From: Clostridium ihumii AP5
Lineage (GTDB): Bacteria > Bacillota > Clostridia > Clostridiales > Clostridiaceae
Assembly: GCF_000612845.1 (NCBI RefSeq)
Contig: NZ_CCAT010000062.1
Coordinates: forward strand, 62,001-126,000
Length of the DNA stretch: 64,000 nt
Direction: 5' to 3'
Shown: positions 55,695 through 63,998 of the stretch, one piece after another
Layout: each line of letters starts with the position of its first letter
Numbering within the stretch: the stretch's first letter is position 1
Made by a program: the position numbers and the translations under genes
Notes under the pieces: model-generated
The model's input: the letters and a program-made list of their open reading frames with translations, nothing else
What the model was told of the DNA's origin: nothing
The model's database searches: none

Positions 55695-57584
55695 TTGAAT
55701 TTACAAATAAATTTTAAAAATGACTTATATACCAAAGAAAATTTAACGAAAGCATCTATTGAAGAAATAATAGAAATATTAAAAAAATTAGATTTACCTT
55801 ATTTAGAATATAAGGATTTTCTATACGATAGAAATTTGCTAGAAGATAAAGTTTGGTCTTTACTTAGAGAAAAAGGAAAAATTATAGATAAATATAATAA
55901 TTATGATAACAAAACTTTAGACATTGAGGAAAATCAATTACAAACTGAAAATTTTGAGATTAACTCCTATGATGACTTAGAAATAATAGATGAATATGAA
56001 GAAGAGAGGAGTTCTAAAAAGGTGAATATAAAAAGAGATGATAACTTTGAAAAGAAAGATGATTTATTAGTATATTTAAGTAGTGGATATATGGTTTTAA
56101 AAGCAAAGGGGAAAAACAATAAATTTGCATTGCCATCAATGATAGTTATGTCTAATGATGGAATTAATTCATTACAATTCCTATTAAATAGTGAAAAAAG
56201 CACTTTAAACTTTGAAGATACTTTTATAAAAGATTTAAAAGACATATTATTTGATAATAGAGGAACAATTAAATTAGAAAGCAATTTAAATGTTTTAGAG
56301 ATTGAAAAGGATATATTAATATATAAAGCACTAAATGAGATAGTTGCTTTAGCAAAAGATTTATTAAAAATAGAATGTGGAAATATAATAATAATTTGTA
56401 ATGAGGAAGAACTTATAAGATATTCTTTAAATGAAAGCAATGAATATGTTAAAATAAATTCAAAATTAGATTTAAATTTAATAAATTTAATATCATTAGA
56501 ATTGTATAAAAATGAGTTTAAAGAAGAAAAGTTTGAAAAGAACTTAATTATATTAGATAATTATAATACATTGATTTTAAAATCAAATTCTGAAGTAAAA
56601 GAAGGAGATTTTTGTTATATAGCTGATGGAAGTGCTAACTGCATAGCTAAAAATTTGAATATGTCAATAAGTTCAATATGCGATTTTATAATAAAATATG
56701 GATATTATAAGTGTTTAGGATTAAACTTAAACAAAGAGCTATTGAATTTACAATCAACAGAAGAAATGTATAGATTTTTAGATTCAAATGAAGATTTCAA
56801 TATAAATAAAGAATTATTTGATGATAATTTAAGCATAGAAGAGTTAAATAAAGATTATAATTATTTTAAAAATTATAATAAAGTATTAGAGTTTATAGAA
56901 GAGTCAAAAAATCATAAAATAACTTTAAGTTTTAACTTCAATACTGAAATGAGAGAAATTTCAATATCATCATGTGAAGTTAATAAAATATTGAGTCTAA
57001 TTATATATAATAATTTTAAAGAAGTGCTAAGAAATGTTAAAGGTGAAATAGTACTTATTGCACCTATGAGAATTTTAAGAGTTTTAAGAGAAGTAGTTAA
57101 AGAATTTATACAAGGAAATATGGTAAGTGGATTAACATTAGAAAATATAATATATTACAGTGAAAAGGCTTATGGTAATGTTTGTGATGGAATAATAGAT
57201 CATACATTTACTTTCTATGGAAAAGATATAGATATTTCTGTAACAACTTTGGACTTTAAAGGAGAAGAAATAGAACTTATAAATAATTCTAATTCAAGTA
57301 GTGTATTATATAAGAGCATAAAAACACGTAATTTAGAGTTGACATTCAAATTAGGTGGAATAGTTAAAGATTTAAAATTTGATTTAGGTAATTTTACTGA
57401 ATTTGAAGAAAGTACAAGTACAGAATTAGAAGATAAGTTTAATATAAAAATAAACAATGATATTAAAAACAGCAACAAAATATATGTAATATTAGATGAA
57501 GTTAATAGAAGTTTAGTATTATTTAGCATTAAAAATGAAGATGATAAAATATATATATCAAAAATGGAAAATAAAGAGTTTTAA
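55695..57584 (+). CDS. Large conserved-looking protein of unknown function
   Basis: A 629-residue soluble protein that I do not recognise. It has no signal peptide or membrane segment. The N-terminal 65 residues form an alpha-helical segment rich in charged residues, then an acidic linker (about 70-110, EEERSSKKVN), and a long mixed alpha/beta body. Repeated short strands such as DLLVYLSSGYMVLKAKGK and NLIILDNYNTLILKS vaguely recall actin or Hsp70-like ATPase folds, but no phosphate loop is clear, so I make no functional call. The start is TTG 55695, with AAGGGG at 55679-55684. It is followed by a bidirectional terminator. Confidence 0.75.
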   Translation: MNLQINFKNDLYTKENLTKASIEEIIEILKKLDLPYLEYKDFLYDRNLLEDKVWSLLREKGKIIDKYNNYDNKTLDIEENQLQTENFEINSYDDLEIIDEYEEERSSKKVNIKRDDNFEKKDDLLVYLSSGYMVLKAKGKNNKFALPSMIVMSNDGINSLQFLLNSEKSTLNFEDTFIKDLKDILFDNRGTIKLESNLNVLEIEKDILIYKALNEIVALAKDLLKIECGNIIIICNEEELIRYSLNESNEYVKINSKLDLNLINLISLELYKNEFKEEKFEKNLIILDNYNTLILKSNSEVKEGDFCYIADGSANCIAKNLNMSISSICDFIIKYGYYKCLGLNLNKELLNLQSTEEMYRFLDSNEDFNINKELFDDNLSIEELNKDYNYFKNYNKVLEFIEESKNHKITLSFNFNTEMREISISSCEVNKILSLIIYNNFKEVLRNVKGEIVLIAPMRILRVLREVVKEFIQGNMVSGLTLENIIYYSEKAYGNVCDGIIDHTFTFYGKDIDISVTTLDFKGEEIELINNSNSSSVLYKSIKTRNLELTFKLGGIVKDLKFDLGNFTEFEESTSTELEDKFNIKINNDIKNSNKIYVILDEVNRSLVLFSIKNEDDKIYISKMENKEF

Positions 57585-57589
57585 AATAT

Positions 57590-57632
57590 AAAATAAGAAG
57601 TTACACCATATGTAGTGTAACTTCTTATTTTA
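57590..57632. terminator. Bidirectional terminator
   Basis: AAAATAAGAAGTTACAC (57590-57606) pairs exactly with 57615-57631; it separates the large unknown gene from the minus-strand small gene. Confidence 0.9.
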
Positions 57633-57638
57633 ATACAT

Positions 57639-58064
57639 TTAATTAATAATATTATTCAAAATCGAGCTATTTGGATTTTTAGATGAAATTTCTTCAAAAA
57701 GTGCCATTGTTTCTCCTTCAGATAATAGATTATAAGTAGAAAATATTAAAAGCCATTCTTTATATTTTAAATTTGATTCATCAAACTTTATAGCTTTTTT
57801 ACAATGATTAAAGGCAAGTTTTTCATAATTTAATGGCATAAATATTACAAGTAAAAAGTATGATGCTAAATAATGTCCATGAGATAGTTCAGAAAAATTA
57901 TCACTATTATCTAAATCATCTAACATTGTTAAAAGCCAAAAATAAAAATTACTTTTATTAACGTAGTTTTCTTCTTTAAATAAAATTAGATTTTCTTCAG
58001 TTATATCAAATAAACTAATGCTTGAAGATAAGTTTAGTTTTATTATATCTTTTAGATCTTCCAT
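57639..58064 (-). CDS. Small alpha-helical protein, TPR-like
   Basis: A 141-residue, all-helical, acidic protein without a signal peptide. Successive helices with the spacing of short tetratricopeptide-like repeats, such as KLAFNHCKKAIKFDES followed by WLLIFSTYNLL, suggest a protein-binding role. No family can be named. AAAGGAG precedes ATG 58064; the frame extends eight codons upstream without a ribosome site. A repeat (family B, reversed) begins 25 bases upstream. Confidence 0.7.
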   Translation of the reverse strand: MEDLKDIIKLNLSSSISLFDITEENLILFKEENYVNKSNFYFWLLTMLDDLDNSDNFSELSHGHYLASYFLLVIFMPLNYEKLAFNHCKKAIKFDESNLKYKEWLLIFSTYNLLSEGETMALFEEISSKNPNSSILNNIIN

Positions 58065-58088
58065 AAAAATACTCCTTTCACAATACAA

Positions 58089-58170
58089 ATATAGGGTTTA
58101 AAGCTCAAGATTTAAATAACATATTTATCAAATGATAAGTGTAGAGTTACAAGGTATTTCTACTATCATA
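58089..58170 (-). repeat. Dispersed repeat family B, copy 4 (reversed, partial)
   Basis: The reverse complement contains ATCATTTGATAAATATGTTATTT (marker region; only the key part is given here) and ends AAACCCTATAT, matching copies 1-3. It abuts a family A copy on its right, so the two share a boundary. Confidence 0.55.
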
Positions 58171-58274
58171 TAGGATTCTAAGTTCATATTCATAGTTATT
58201 AGTTCCAAAACTTGGATACCCTTAAGAGTGAGACTAGCTAGGAATCGTTTTAAATTCGAGCTTGTTTCCCTATA
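58170..58274 (+). repeat. Dispersed repeat family A, copy 2 (shortened)
   Basis: Carries the core AGAGTGAGACTAGCTAGG and both ends (TATAGGATTC at left, CTTGTTTCCCTATA at right), but lacks about 60 bases present in copies near 27.5 and 63.9 kb between the core and the right end. Orientation is opposite to the 27.5 kb copy. Confidence 0.65.
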
Positions 58275-58307
58275 TTATATAAAGAAACTATAATATTTTC
58301 AAATTAA

Positions 58308-58378
58308 AAGTGAGATTTCAGTGATATGGACACAAGTTTAAAATAATGACGTGTAACAGCAAGGGCTAAACCTCACTT
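58308..58378. other. Unclassified structured segment
   Basis: AAGTGAGATT (58308-58317) and AACCTCACTT (58369-58378) pair at nine of ten positions and enclose 51 bases that are less AT-rich than the surroundings and contain further small pairings. No gene uses it on the plus strand; on the minus strand it lies within the leader region of the small helical protein. It could be a remnant or a small RNA domain. Confidence 0.35.
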
Positions 58379-58520
58379 ATGGATTTTCTGGCATATTAAA
58401 TTGATTTAATTAATTCAAACCTAAGTATTAAGCAACATATTTTTAAATATAATTATGAATTTAGTAACATCAATGCTTATGACATAATTATTCTTCTAAA
58501 AAAGTTTAAATTTATATAAA

Positions 58521-58560
58521 ATAAAAAAGTATTATATAAAAATATATAATACTTTTTTAT
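58521..58560 (-). terminator. Terminator of the rhodanese lipoprotein gene
   Basis: AAAAAAGTATTATATA (58523-58538) pairs with 58543-58558; T-rich sequence follows on the minus strand, 13 bases beyond the stop codon. Confidence 0.85.
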
Positions 58561-58572
58561 TTAAAGATTAAA

Positions 58573-59103
58573 TTATTTTTCTAATAAATCTTCATGAGGC
58601 CAAGCTTTTTGACCTTTTTCTAATATGAATAGACGAGATTCATCAACATTTTTTCCTTTTAAATATTCATAAGTTCTCTCAGCACCACCAGCACCACCTG
58701 GGCAAACAATTACAACAGGAGCTTTAGAACTATTTATTTTTTCAAGAGATGAATCAAGCTTAGCTTTTTCTTCATCAGTTTTCACTGGATAAGCATAAGT
58801 TGGTATAGCACCTTTTATATGGTGAGCTTTATATTCATCTTCAACTTGTATATCTAAAATTAATAAGTCAGCTTTTTTTTCAATAGCTTCTTTTAATTCA
58901 TCAGCTGTGTAGTATTTAAATTCAGTTTTTTTAGCTTCTTCTTTATTTTCAGTTTTAGCATTATTAGCTTTTTCGTTAGTAGTAACTTTATTTGATGCTC
59001 CATTTTCTTTTTTATTAGCATTGTTACTATTAGAACCACATCCAACAAGAGCTATAGAAGCTACTAATGAAAGAGCAACAATTAAACTAGAACTTTTTCT
59101 CAT
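58573..59103 (-). CDS. Lipoprotein with a rhodanese domain
   Basis: A 176-residue exported lipoprotein. The signal sequence ends in ALVGCG with the lipidated cysteine near residue 22. A charged, lysine- and asparagine-rich linker (about 25-62) is followed by a rhodanese domain (about 65-175) with LLILDIQVEDEYKAHHI and the active-site loop VCPGGAGGAER, cysteine first. The six-residue loop fits a sulfurtransferase. It should act on the outer face of the membrane on a sulfur or thiol compound, or bind one. GGAGG precedes the ATG on the minus strand. Confidence 0.88.
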   Translation of the reverse strand: MRKSSSLIVALSLVASIALVGCGSNSNNANKKENGASNKVTTNEKANNAKTENKEEAKKTEFKYYTADELKEAIEKKADLLILDIQVEDEYKAHHIKGAIPTYAYPVKTDEEKAKLDSSLEKINSSKAPVVIVCPGGAGGAERTYEYLKGKNVDESRLFILEKGQKAWPHEDLLEK

Positions 59104-59548
59104 GACAATTCCTCCTAGAATTATGTAAAAATTTTTCGAAATTACATAAAATTATAATTTATGAACTTCATATTAATTATACTATAAAATATAAAAAAAG
59201 TGTTATAGTAAAATCTAATAAGTAAAATTCAACAAGAGGTTAAACAAATATTATGGAACTATATGTAAATATAAGATTTAAAGTTTAAATTAAAAATAAT
59301 ATGTTTATGAAGTTATAAACCTATATAGTAATACAAGTTGAAACTTTAAGTTATTCATGTTTCAGTTGAGAATTTTAATGCTAATTATTAATCTATATTT
59401 TTAAAATTGTCAATTTTCAATTGTCAACTGGTTCCAAATATGAATATAGTAATAAATTGTAATATCTCTAGTATCATTTGAGAAAGATGTTATTTTAAAT
59501 TTGAACTTGGAACCCTATATAACTTATAAAAAACATATAAATTTTTTT
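59104..59548. other. Intergenic region with family B repeat upstream of the PBP gene
   Basis: About 445 AT-rich bases. CTATATAGTAATACAAGTTG near 59324 resembles the shared repeat end in reverse, so a longer B element of about 200 bases may run from there to 59522. No gene is seen. The minus-strand promoter of the lipoprotein must lie at the left. Confidence 0.5.
59424..59522 (+). repeat. Dispersed repeat family B, copy 5
   Basis: Starts CAACTGGTTCCAAATATG, includes CTAGTATCATTTGAGAAA and ends with GAACTTGGAACCCTATATAA. It may be the right part of a longer element that begins near 59323. Confidence 0.65.
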
Positions 59549-59577
59549 TTGCATAAATAGGTAGTTTTTTATATAAT
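59549..59577 (+). promoter_or_regulatory. Sigma-A-like promoter of the PBP gene
   Basis: TTGCAT at 59549-59554, a 17-base spacer and TATAAT at 59572-59577. The same stretch also has GCATAAA at 59551 that could suit a sporulation sigma factor less well. It is 58 bases upstream of the GTG start. Confidence 0.65.
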
Positions 59578-59634
59578 AAAGAAAGATTATATAAAAGCTA
59601 TACAAGAAACGTAATTTACAATGGAGGTGGAAAA

Positions 59635-61815
59635 GTGGCAAAAAATAATGGAATTAATAAAAAAAAGTTAAGTAAAAGAGCATTAGCTATTTCTTTTATA
59701 ATTTTAATTGCATTTTTAGGTTTAATTATTAGATTATCCTATGTTATGTTGATAAAGGGTCAAAGTTATAAAGATAAAGCAGTAGTTCAATGGACTGATG
59801 ATACTAAAATAGATGCTAAACGTGGCAATATATTAGATAGAGATGGAAATAAATTAGCTGTTAGTGCAGATGTTTATAGAGTTGACTTAGATTTGAAGTC
59901 TCTTCGTGAGTCAATAGAAAAATTAGATAAAAAGGAAATAAATTTAAATACAATAGCTAAAGATGTTTCTGAAATATTAGATATGGAAGAAAAAGATGTT
60001 CTTGAAATATTTTCCAGGAAATTACCCAATGGAAAACCTATAAATAATGCAATAATAAAAAGAAGAGTAGAAAAAGAACCAGCAGATAAAATAAAAGAAT
60101 ATAACAAAAAGAATGATTTAAGAGGTTTTATTATAAGCAAGGATACTAAAAGATATTATCCTAATAATAATTTTGCATCACATGTTATTGGACATACAAA
60201 TACAGATGGACAAGGTCTTACAGGTTTAGAATTATATTATGACAAATACTTAGCAGGTATTCCTGGGGTTAGAATAGATACTTTAGATGCAAAGGATGAA
60301 GATATACCTTTTGAAGGAGAAGATTATACAAAACCAGTAGATGGTAGAAATGTAATTTTAACATTAGATGAAAATATACAACTATTAGCAGAAAAAGCAG
60401 CAGAGAAAGCAGTTAAAGATAATGGGGCTAAAGCTGCATCCGTTATTATTATGAATCCAAACAATGGTGAAATTTTGGCACTAGCAAATAATCCAGGATA
60501 TAATTTAAATAATCCTTGGATAGAAAATTTGAATAGTGATGAGTTAGAAAAACTTTGGAGAAATAGGGCTGTAAGTGATACTTTTGAACCAGGTTCGGTA
60601 TTTAAAGTTATAACATCTATTGCAGCACTTGAGACAGGAAATGTTTCAAAAGATGAAACTTTTATGTGTAATGGAAATTTAAAATTTGGACAAGATATAA
60701 TACATTGTTGGAAAAGAGATGGACATGGTCCTTTGAACTTTCAACAAATAATGGAACATTCATGTAATGTTGGATTTATGATTTTAGGGGAAAGAATGGG
60801 AAAGGATGTATTATCAAGTTATATAGATAAATTTGGATTTGGTAAGAAAACATCAGTAGATCTTCCCGGAGAAGCAGAAGGAATTATAAAACCTTTTAAT
60901 GAAATATCACAAGTTGATCTTGCAACAATTTCCTTTGGTCAAAGCAATGCTGTTACAATAATGCAATATATGCAAGCATTTAATGCAATTGTAAATGGTG
61001 GTAAACTTATTACACCTCATGCAATGAAAGAGATTAATCATTATGATGATGATGGTAAAGTTGTTATAGATCAAACTTTCAAACCTAAAGTTGTTGATAT
61101 TGGAATTAATAAAAGCACTTTAGATGAGATAAAAGTTCAGTTAGAGGCTACTGTAAAATCTAGTAGTGCAGCAGTAGAAGGACTAAGAATTGGTGGTAAA
61201 ACAGGAACAGCAGAAAAGGTTGTAGATGGAAAATATGCTAATGGAAAATATATATCTTCCTATGTTGGTATGTATCCAGTTGATAATCCTCAAGTTACAG
61301 TTTTAGTTTCTATAGATGAACCTAATTCCTCAGCTTATTATGCAAGTGAGACAGCTGCACCAATAGGAAAACTTTTATTTAAGGAACTTGCTAACTACTT
61401 GGCATTAACACCAGAGTATTCATCTAATTCTACAGGAAACAGTCTAAAAGATGTATTGGTACCAGAAGTTAGAGGATATAAAAAGGATGAAGGTTTTAAA
61501 TATCTTGAAAGAGAAGCTTTTAATTATAAATTAGATGGTGAGGGTTCTTATATTATAGATATTAATCCTAAACCAGGTTCTTCAGTAAAAGAAGGAACAG
61601 AACTTACTATTAAATTAGGAGAAGCATCAGCAATAGAAAAATCTGTAGTTGTACCTAATTTGGCAAACCATACTGTTGATGAAGCAAAAAAAGTATTAAC
61701 TGATTTAGGTTTGAAATTTGAAGTTAAAGGTTCAGGATATATAAAAAATCAAAGCATTCAATCAGGACAAGTTGTAAAAAAAGGAACAGTTATTACAATA
61801 ACATTAGAAAAATAA
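59635..61815 (+). CDS. spoVD: Class B penicillin-binding protein, SpoVD/FtsI-like, with two PASTA domains
   Basis: A 726-residue transpeptidase. It has one N-terminal membrane helix (about 17-38), the RGNILDRDGN pedestal motif, active-site SVFK (Ser321, Lys324), SCN (376-378) and KTG (522-524), followed by two C-terminal PASTA domains (about 605-665 and 670-726). This layout fits SpoVD, which makes spore cortex peptidoglycan, rather than plain FtsI. It stands alone here and not in a dcw cluster. The start is GTG 59635 with GGAGGTGG. A terminator follows within ten bases of the stop. Confidence 0.88.
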   Translation: MAKNNGINKKKLSKRALAISFIILIAFLGLIIRLSYVMLIKGQSYKDKAVVQWTDDTKIDAKRGNILDRDGNKLAVSADVYRVDLDLKSLRESIEKLDKKEINLNTIAKDVSEILDMEEKDVLEIFSRKLPNGKPINNAIIKRRVEKEPADKIKEYNKKNDLRGFIISKDTKRYYPNNNFASHVIGHTNTDGQGLTGLELYYDKYLAGIPGVRIDTLDAKDEDIPFEGEDYTKPVDGRNVILTLDENIQLLAEKAAEKAVKDNGAKAASVIIMNPNNGEILALANNPGYNLNNPWIENLNSDELEKLWRNRAVSDTFEPGSVFKVITSIAALETGNVSKDETFMCNGNLKFGQDIIHCWKRDGHGPLNFQQIMEHSCNVGFMILGERMGKDVLSSYIDKFGFGKKTSVDLPGEAEGIIKPFNEISQVDLATISFGQSNAVTIMQYMQAFNAIVNGGKLITPHAMKEINHYDDDGKVVIDQTFKPKVVDIGINKSTLDEIKVQLEATVKSSSAAVEGLRIGGKTGTAEKVVDGKYANGKYISSYVGMYPVDNPQVTVLVSIDEPNSSAYYASETAAPIGKLLFKELANYLALTPEYSSNSTGNSLKDVLVPEVRGYKKDEGFKYLEREAFNYKLDGEGSYIIDINPKPGSSVKEGTELTIKLGEASAIEKSVVVPNLANHTVDEAKKVLTDLGLKFEVKGSGYIKNQSIQSGQVVKKGTVITITLEK

Positions 61816-61819
61816 AGGT

Positions 61820-61868
61820 AAATCCTACAACTTTTAAGAAAGATTATTAGTTGTAGGATTTAATTTTA
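61820..61868 (+). terminator. Terminator of the PBP gene
   Basis: AAATCCTACAACT (61820-61832) pairs exactly with AGTTGTAGGATTT (61849-61861), followed by T-rich sequence. Confidence 0.85.
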
Positions 61869-61895
61869 TAACATGTATATTATTAAGGGGGAACT

Positions 61896-62591
61896 ATGGA
61901 AAACATATTAATTGTAGAAGATGATAATAGTATAGTTTTAGGGCTTAAATATTCATTAGAACAAGAAGGCTTTAATGTAGGTATTGCTAATACATTAAAT
62001 GAAGGTAGAGAAAAACTTAAAGAAAAGATTTACAACTTAGTACTTCTTGATATAAATCTTCCTGATGGAAATGGATATGAATTTTGTAAAGAGATAAGAC
62101 AAAATAGTGATGTTGGTATAATATTCTTAACTGCATGTGATGAAGAAGTTAACGTAGTTATGGGACTTGATATTGGTGGTGATGATTATATTACAAAACC
62201 TTTTAGAGTAAGAGAGTTAATTTCAAGGATTAAAGCAGTTATTAGAAGAAAAACTAATGTTTCTAAAGTTGATAAAAAGGTATCTATTTTTGGAGATTTA
62301 AGGATTTGTTCTTTAGATGGAAAGGTATACAAAGGTGATGAAGAAGTTATTTTAACATTGCTAGAATATAAACTTTTAATGATGTTTACACAAAATTCTA
62401 ATATTGTTCTTACAAGAAATCAGATTCTTCAAAAGCTTTGGGATGAAGCCGGGGAATATGTAAATGATAATACTTTGAGTGTTTATATAAAAAGATTAAG
62501 AAGTAAAATAGAAGAAGATATAGGAAGTCCTAAATTTATATTAACAGTAAGAGGTGTTGGATATAAATGGGCATGGAAGGAGAATAATTAA
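61896..62591 (+). CDS. OmpR/PhoB-family response regulator
   Basis: A 231-residue regulator: EDD acidic pair near residue 7, phosphoacceptor Asp52 in LLDINLP, switch threonine in LTACD, Lys in TKPF, and a C-terminal winged helix ending VRGVGYKWAWK. AAGGGGG precedes the ATG. Its TAA stop shares bases with the kinase start (TAATG). It probably works with the kinase on cell-envelope or antimicrobial-peptide response genes, none of which is in view. Confidence 0.94.
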   Translation: MENILIVEDDNSIVLGLKYSLEQEGFNVGIANTLNEGREKLKEKIYNLVLLDINLPDGNGYEFCKEIRQNSDVGIIFLTACDEEVNVVMGLDIGGDDYITKPFRVRELISRIKAVIRRKTNVSKVDKKVSIFGDLRICSLDGKVYKGDEEVILTLLEYKLLMMFTQNSNIVLTRNQILQKLWDEAGEYVNDNTLSVYIKRLRSKIEEDIGSPKFILTVRGVGYKWAWKENN

Positions 62592-63841
62592 TGAGAGGTA
62601 TTTTGAAAAATCCAGAAGCTAAAAGAAACTATGGAATTTTATCCATAGCTTTTTTTCTGTTCCTTATAATAAGTTTATTTATTTCTTCATATTCATTGAA
62701 TTTGTTAAAGAAAGAAATAGTTAGATGTAATACTAGCATTGTAGGGAAAATATTAGAGAAAAGACCAGAGCTTGAAGATGAAATTATTGATATAATTACT
62801 AAAAATAATGCAAGTAAGAAAGCGTTTAACTTAGGAAAAGAAACATTAGAAAAATATAATTATAGTGAAAATATGAAATTTAGCTATGAAGTAGCTATTA
62901 AAAGAATAGAAAGCAAAGTGTTTGCTATAAATATTTTAAATATAGTGTTAATATTTACAGCTATATTTATTATTAGTACATCAATTTTAAAAATATTTTA
63001 TAAAGAAATATTTCATATTGAAAAATTTACAGAAAAAGTTGTAGAAGGAGATTTTAATTACAAACTAGATAATTATTCTACTGGTGATATAGGAAGGCTT
63101 AAGAATAATTTAGTTAAAATGACTTCAATGATGAAGGAACACATAGAAATAGAGAAAAATGGTCAAAGATTTTTAAGTGAAATAATTTCAGATATATCAC
63201 ATCAACTTAAAACACCAATGACATCACTTATCATGTTTAATGATTTAATGGAAGATGAAAATATGAATTGGAATTCTAGAAAAGAATTTTTAAATAATAG
63301 CAAAAATCAGCTTTTAAGAATGGAATGGTTAATAAAAAGCTTATTAAAATTATCTAAATTAGATGCAGGTGTTGTAAACTTTAAAAGTGATAAAGTCAAT
63401 TTAAATGAAATATTAAGTGAAGTTATTAAATTATTATCTCCAATGATTAAAGAAAAAAATCAAAATATAATATTAATAGGAGATGAAAATTCATATTACC
63501 TAGGAGATTATAATTGGTCATTAGAGGCATTTATTAATATAGTAAAAAACTGTATAGAACATACAGTTGAAAGTGGAGTTTTAGAAATATCTTATGAAGA
63601 CAATGAATTATTTGCTGAAATTCATATAAAGGATAATGGTGAAGGAATAAAAAAAGAAGATTTACCTCATATATTTGAAAGATTTTATAAAAGCAGTACA
63701 TCATTTAAAACTGAAAGTGTAGGTATAGGTTTGGCACTTTCTAAAACTATAATAAAGAATCAAAACGGAAGCATAACTGTAAAAAGTGAATTAAAAAAAG
63801 GGACAGAGTTTATAATAAAATTTTTAAAAATTACATTATAG
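62591..63841 (+). CDS. Sensor histidine kinase paired with the upstream regulator
   Basis: A 416-residue kinase with two membrane helices (about 18-38 and 112-132), a small extracellular loop of about 70 residues, HAMP, the dimerisation helix SHQLKTP (His204), and HATPase motifs NCIEHT, DNGEGI and GIGLALSK. The loop is longer than in intramembrane-sensing BceS-like kinases, so an external signal is possible. Its stop codon TAG (63839-63841) lies inside the left terminal repeat of a family A element, so the last residues end at the element boundary. Confidence 0.93.
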   Translation: MRGILKNPEAKRNYGILSIAFFLFLIISLFISSYSLNLLKKEIVRCNTSIVGKILEKRPELEDEIIDIITKNNASKKAFNLGKETLEKYNYSENMKFSYEVAIKRIESKVFAINILNIVLIFTAIFIISTSILKIFYKEIFHIEKFTEKVVEGDFNYKLDNYSTGDIGRLKNNLVKMTSMMKEHIEIEKNGQRFLSEIISDISHQLKTPMTSLIMFNDLMEDENMNWNSRKEFLNNSKNQLLRMEWLIKSLLKLSKLDAGVVNFKSDKVNLNEILSEVIKLLSPMIKEKNQNIILIGDENSYYLGDYNWSLEAFINIVKNCIEHTVESGVLEISYEDNELFAEIHIKDNGEGIKKEDLPHIFERFYKSSTSFKTESVGIGLALSKTIIKNQNGSITVKSELKKGTEFIIKFLKITL

Positions 63842-63998
63842 GGTTCAAAGTTCATCTTCATAATTATTAGTTCCAAAACTTGGATACCCTTAAGAGTGAG
63901 ACTAGCTCGGAATCATTTTATAGTAAGTATTTCTTTTGAAAGCAATATATTTACAGCTTAAAAAGTAGTTTTGAATTCGAGCTTGTTTCCCTATATAA
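63837..63998 (+). repeat. Dispersed repeat family A, copy 3
   Basis: A full-length copy of about 160 bases, opposite in orientation to the 27.5 kb copy and matching it across nearly its whole length. Left end TATAGGGTTCAAAGTTC, core GAGTGAGACTAGCTCGG, right end GAGCTTGTTTCCCTATATA. The left end includes the stop codon of the kinase gene. Confidence 0.75.

Noticed and set aside
55967-56440. A 157-codon minus-strand frame
   Set aside because: It is inside the large unknown plus-strand gene, rich in serine, phenylalanine and isoleucine as expected for the reverse of AT-rich coding DNA.
58308-58378. Purine riboswitch candidate
   Set aside because: GTGATATGG and AAGTTT resemble parts of the aptamer, but the J2/3 core and P3 loop are absent and no plus-strand gene follows.
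25444-63998. CRISPR array
   Set aside because: Families A and B repeat at irregular distances of kilobases, with lengths of about 100-160 bases, and no cas genes are present.
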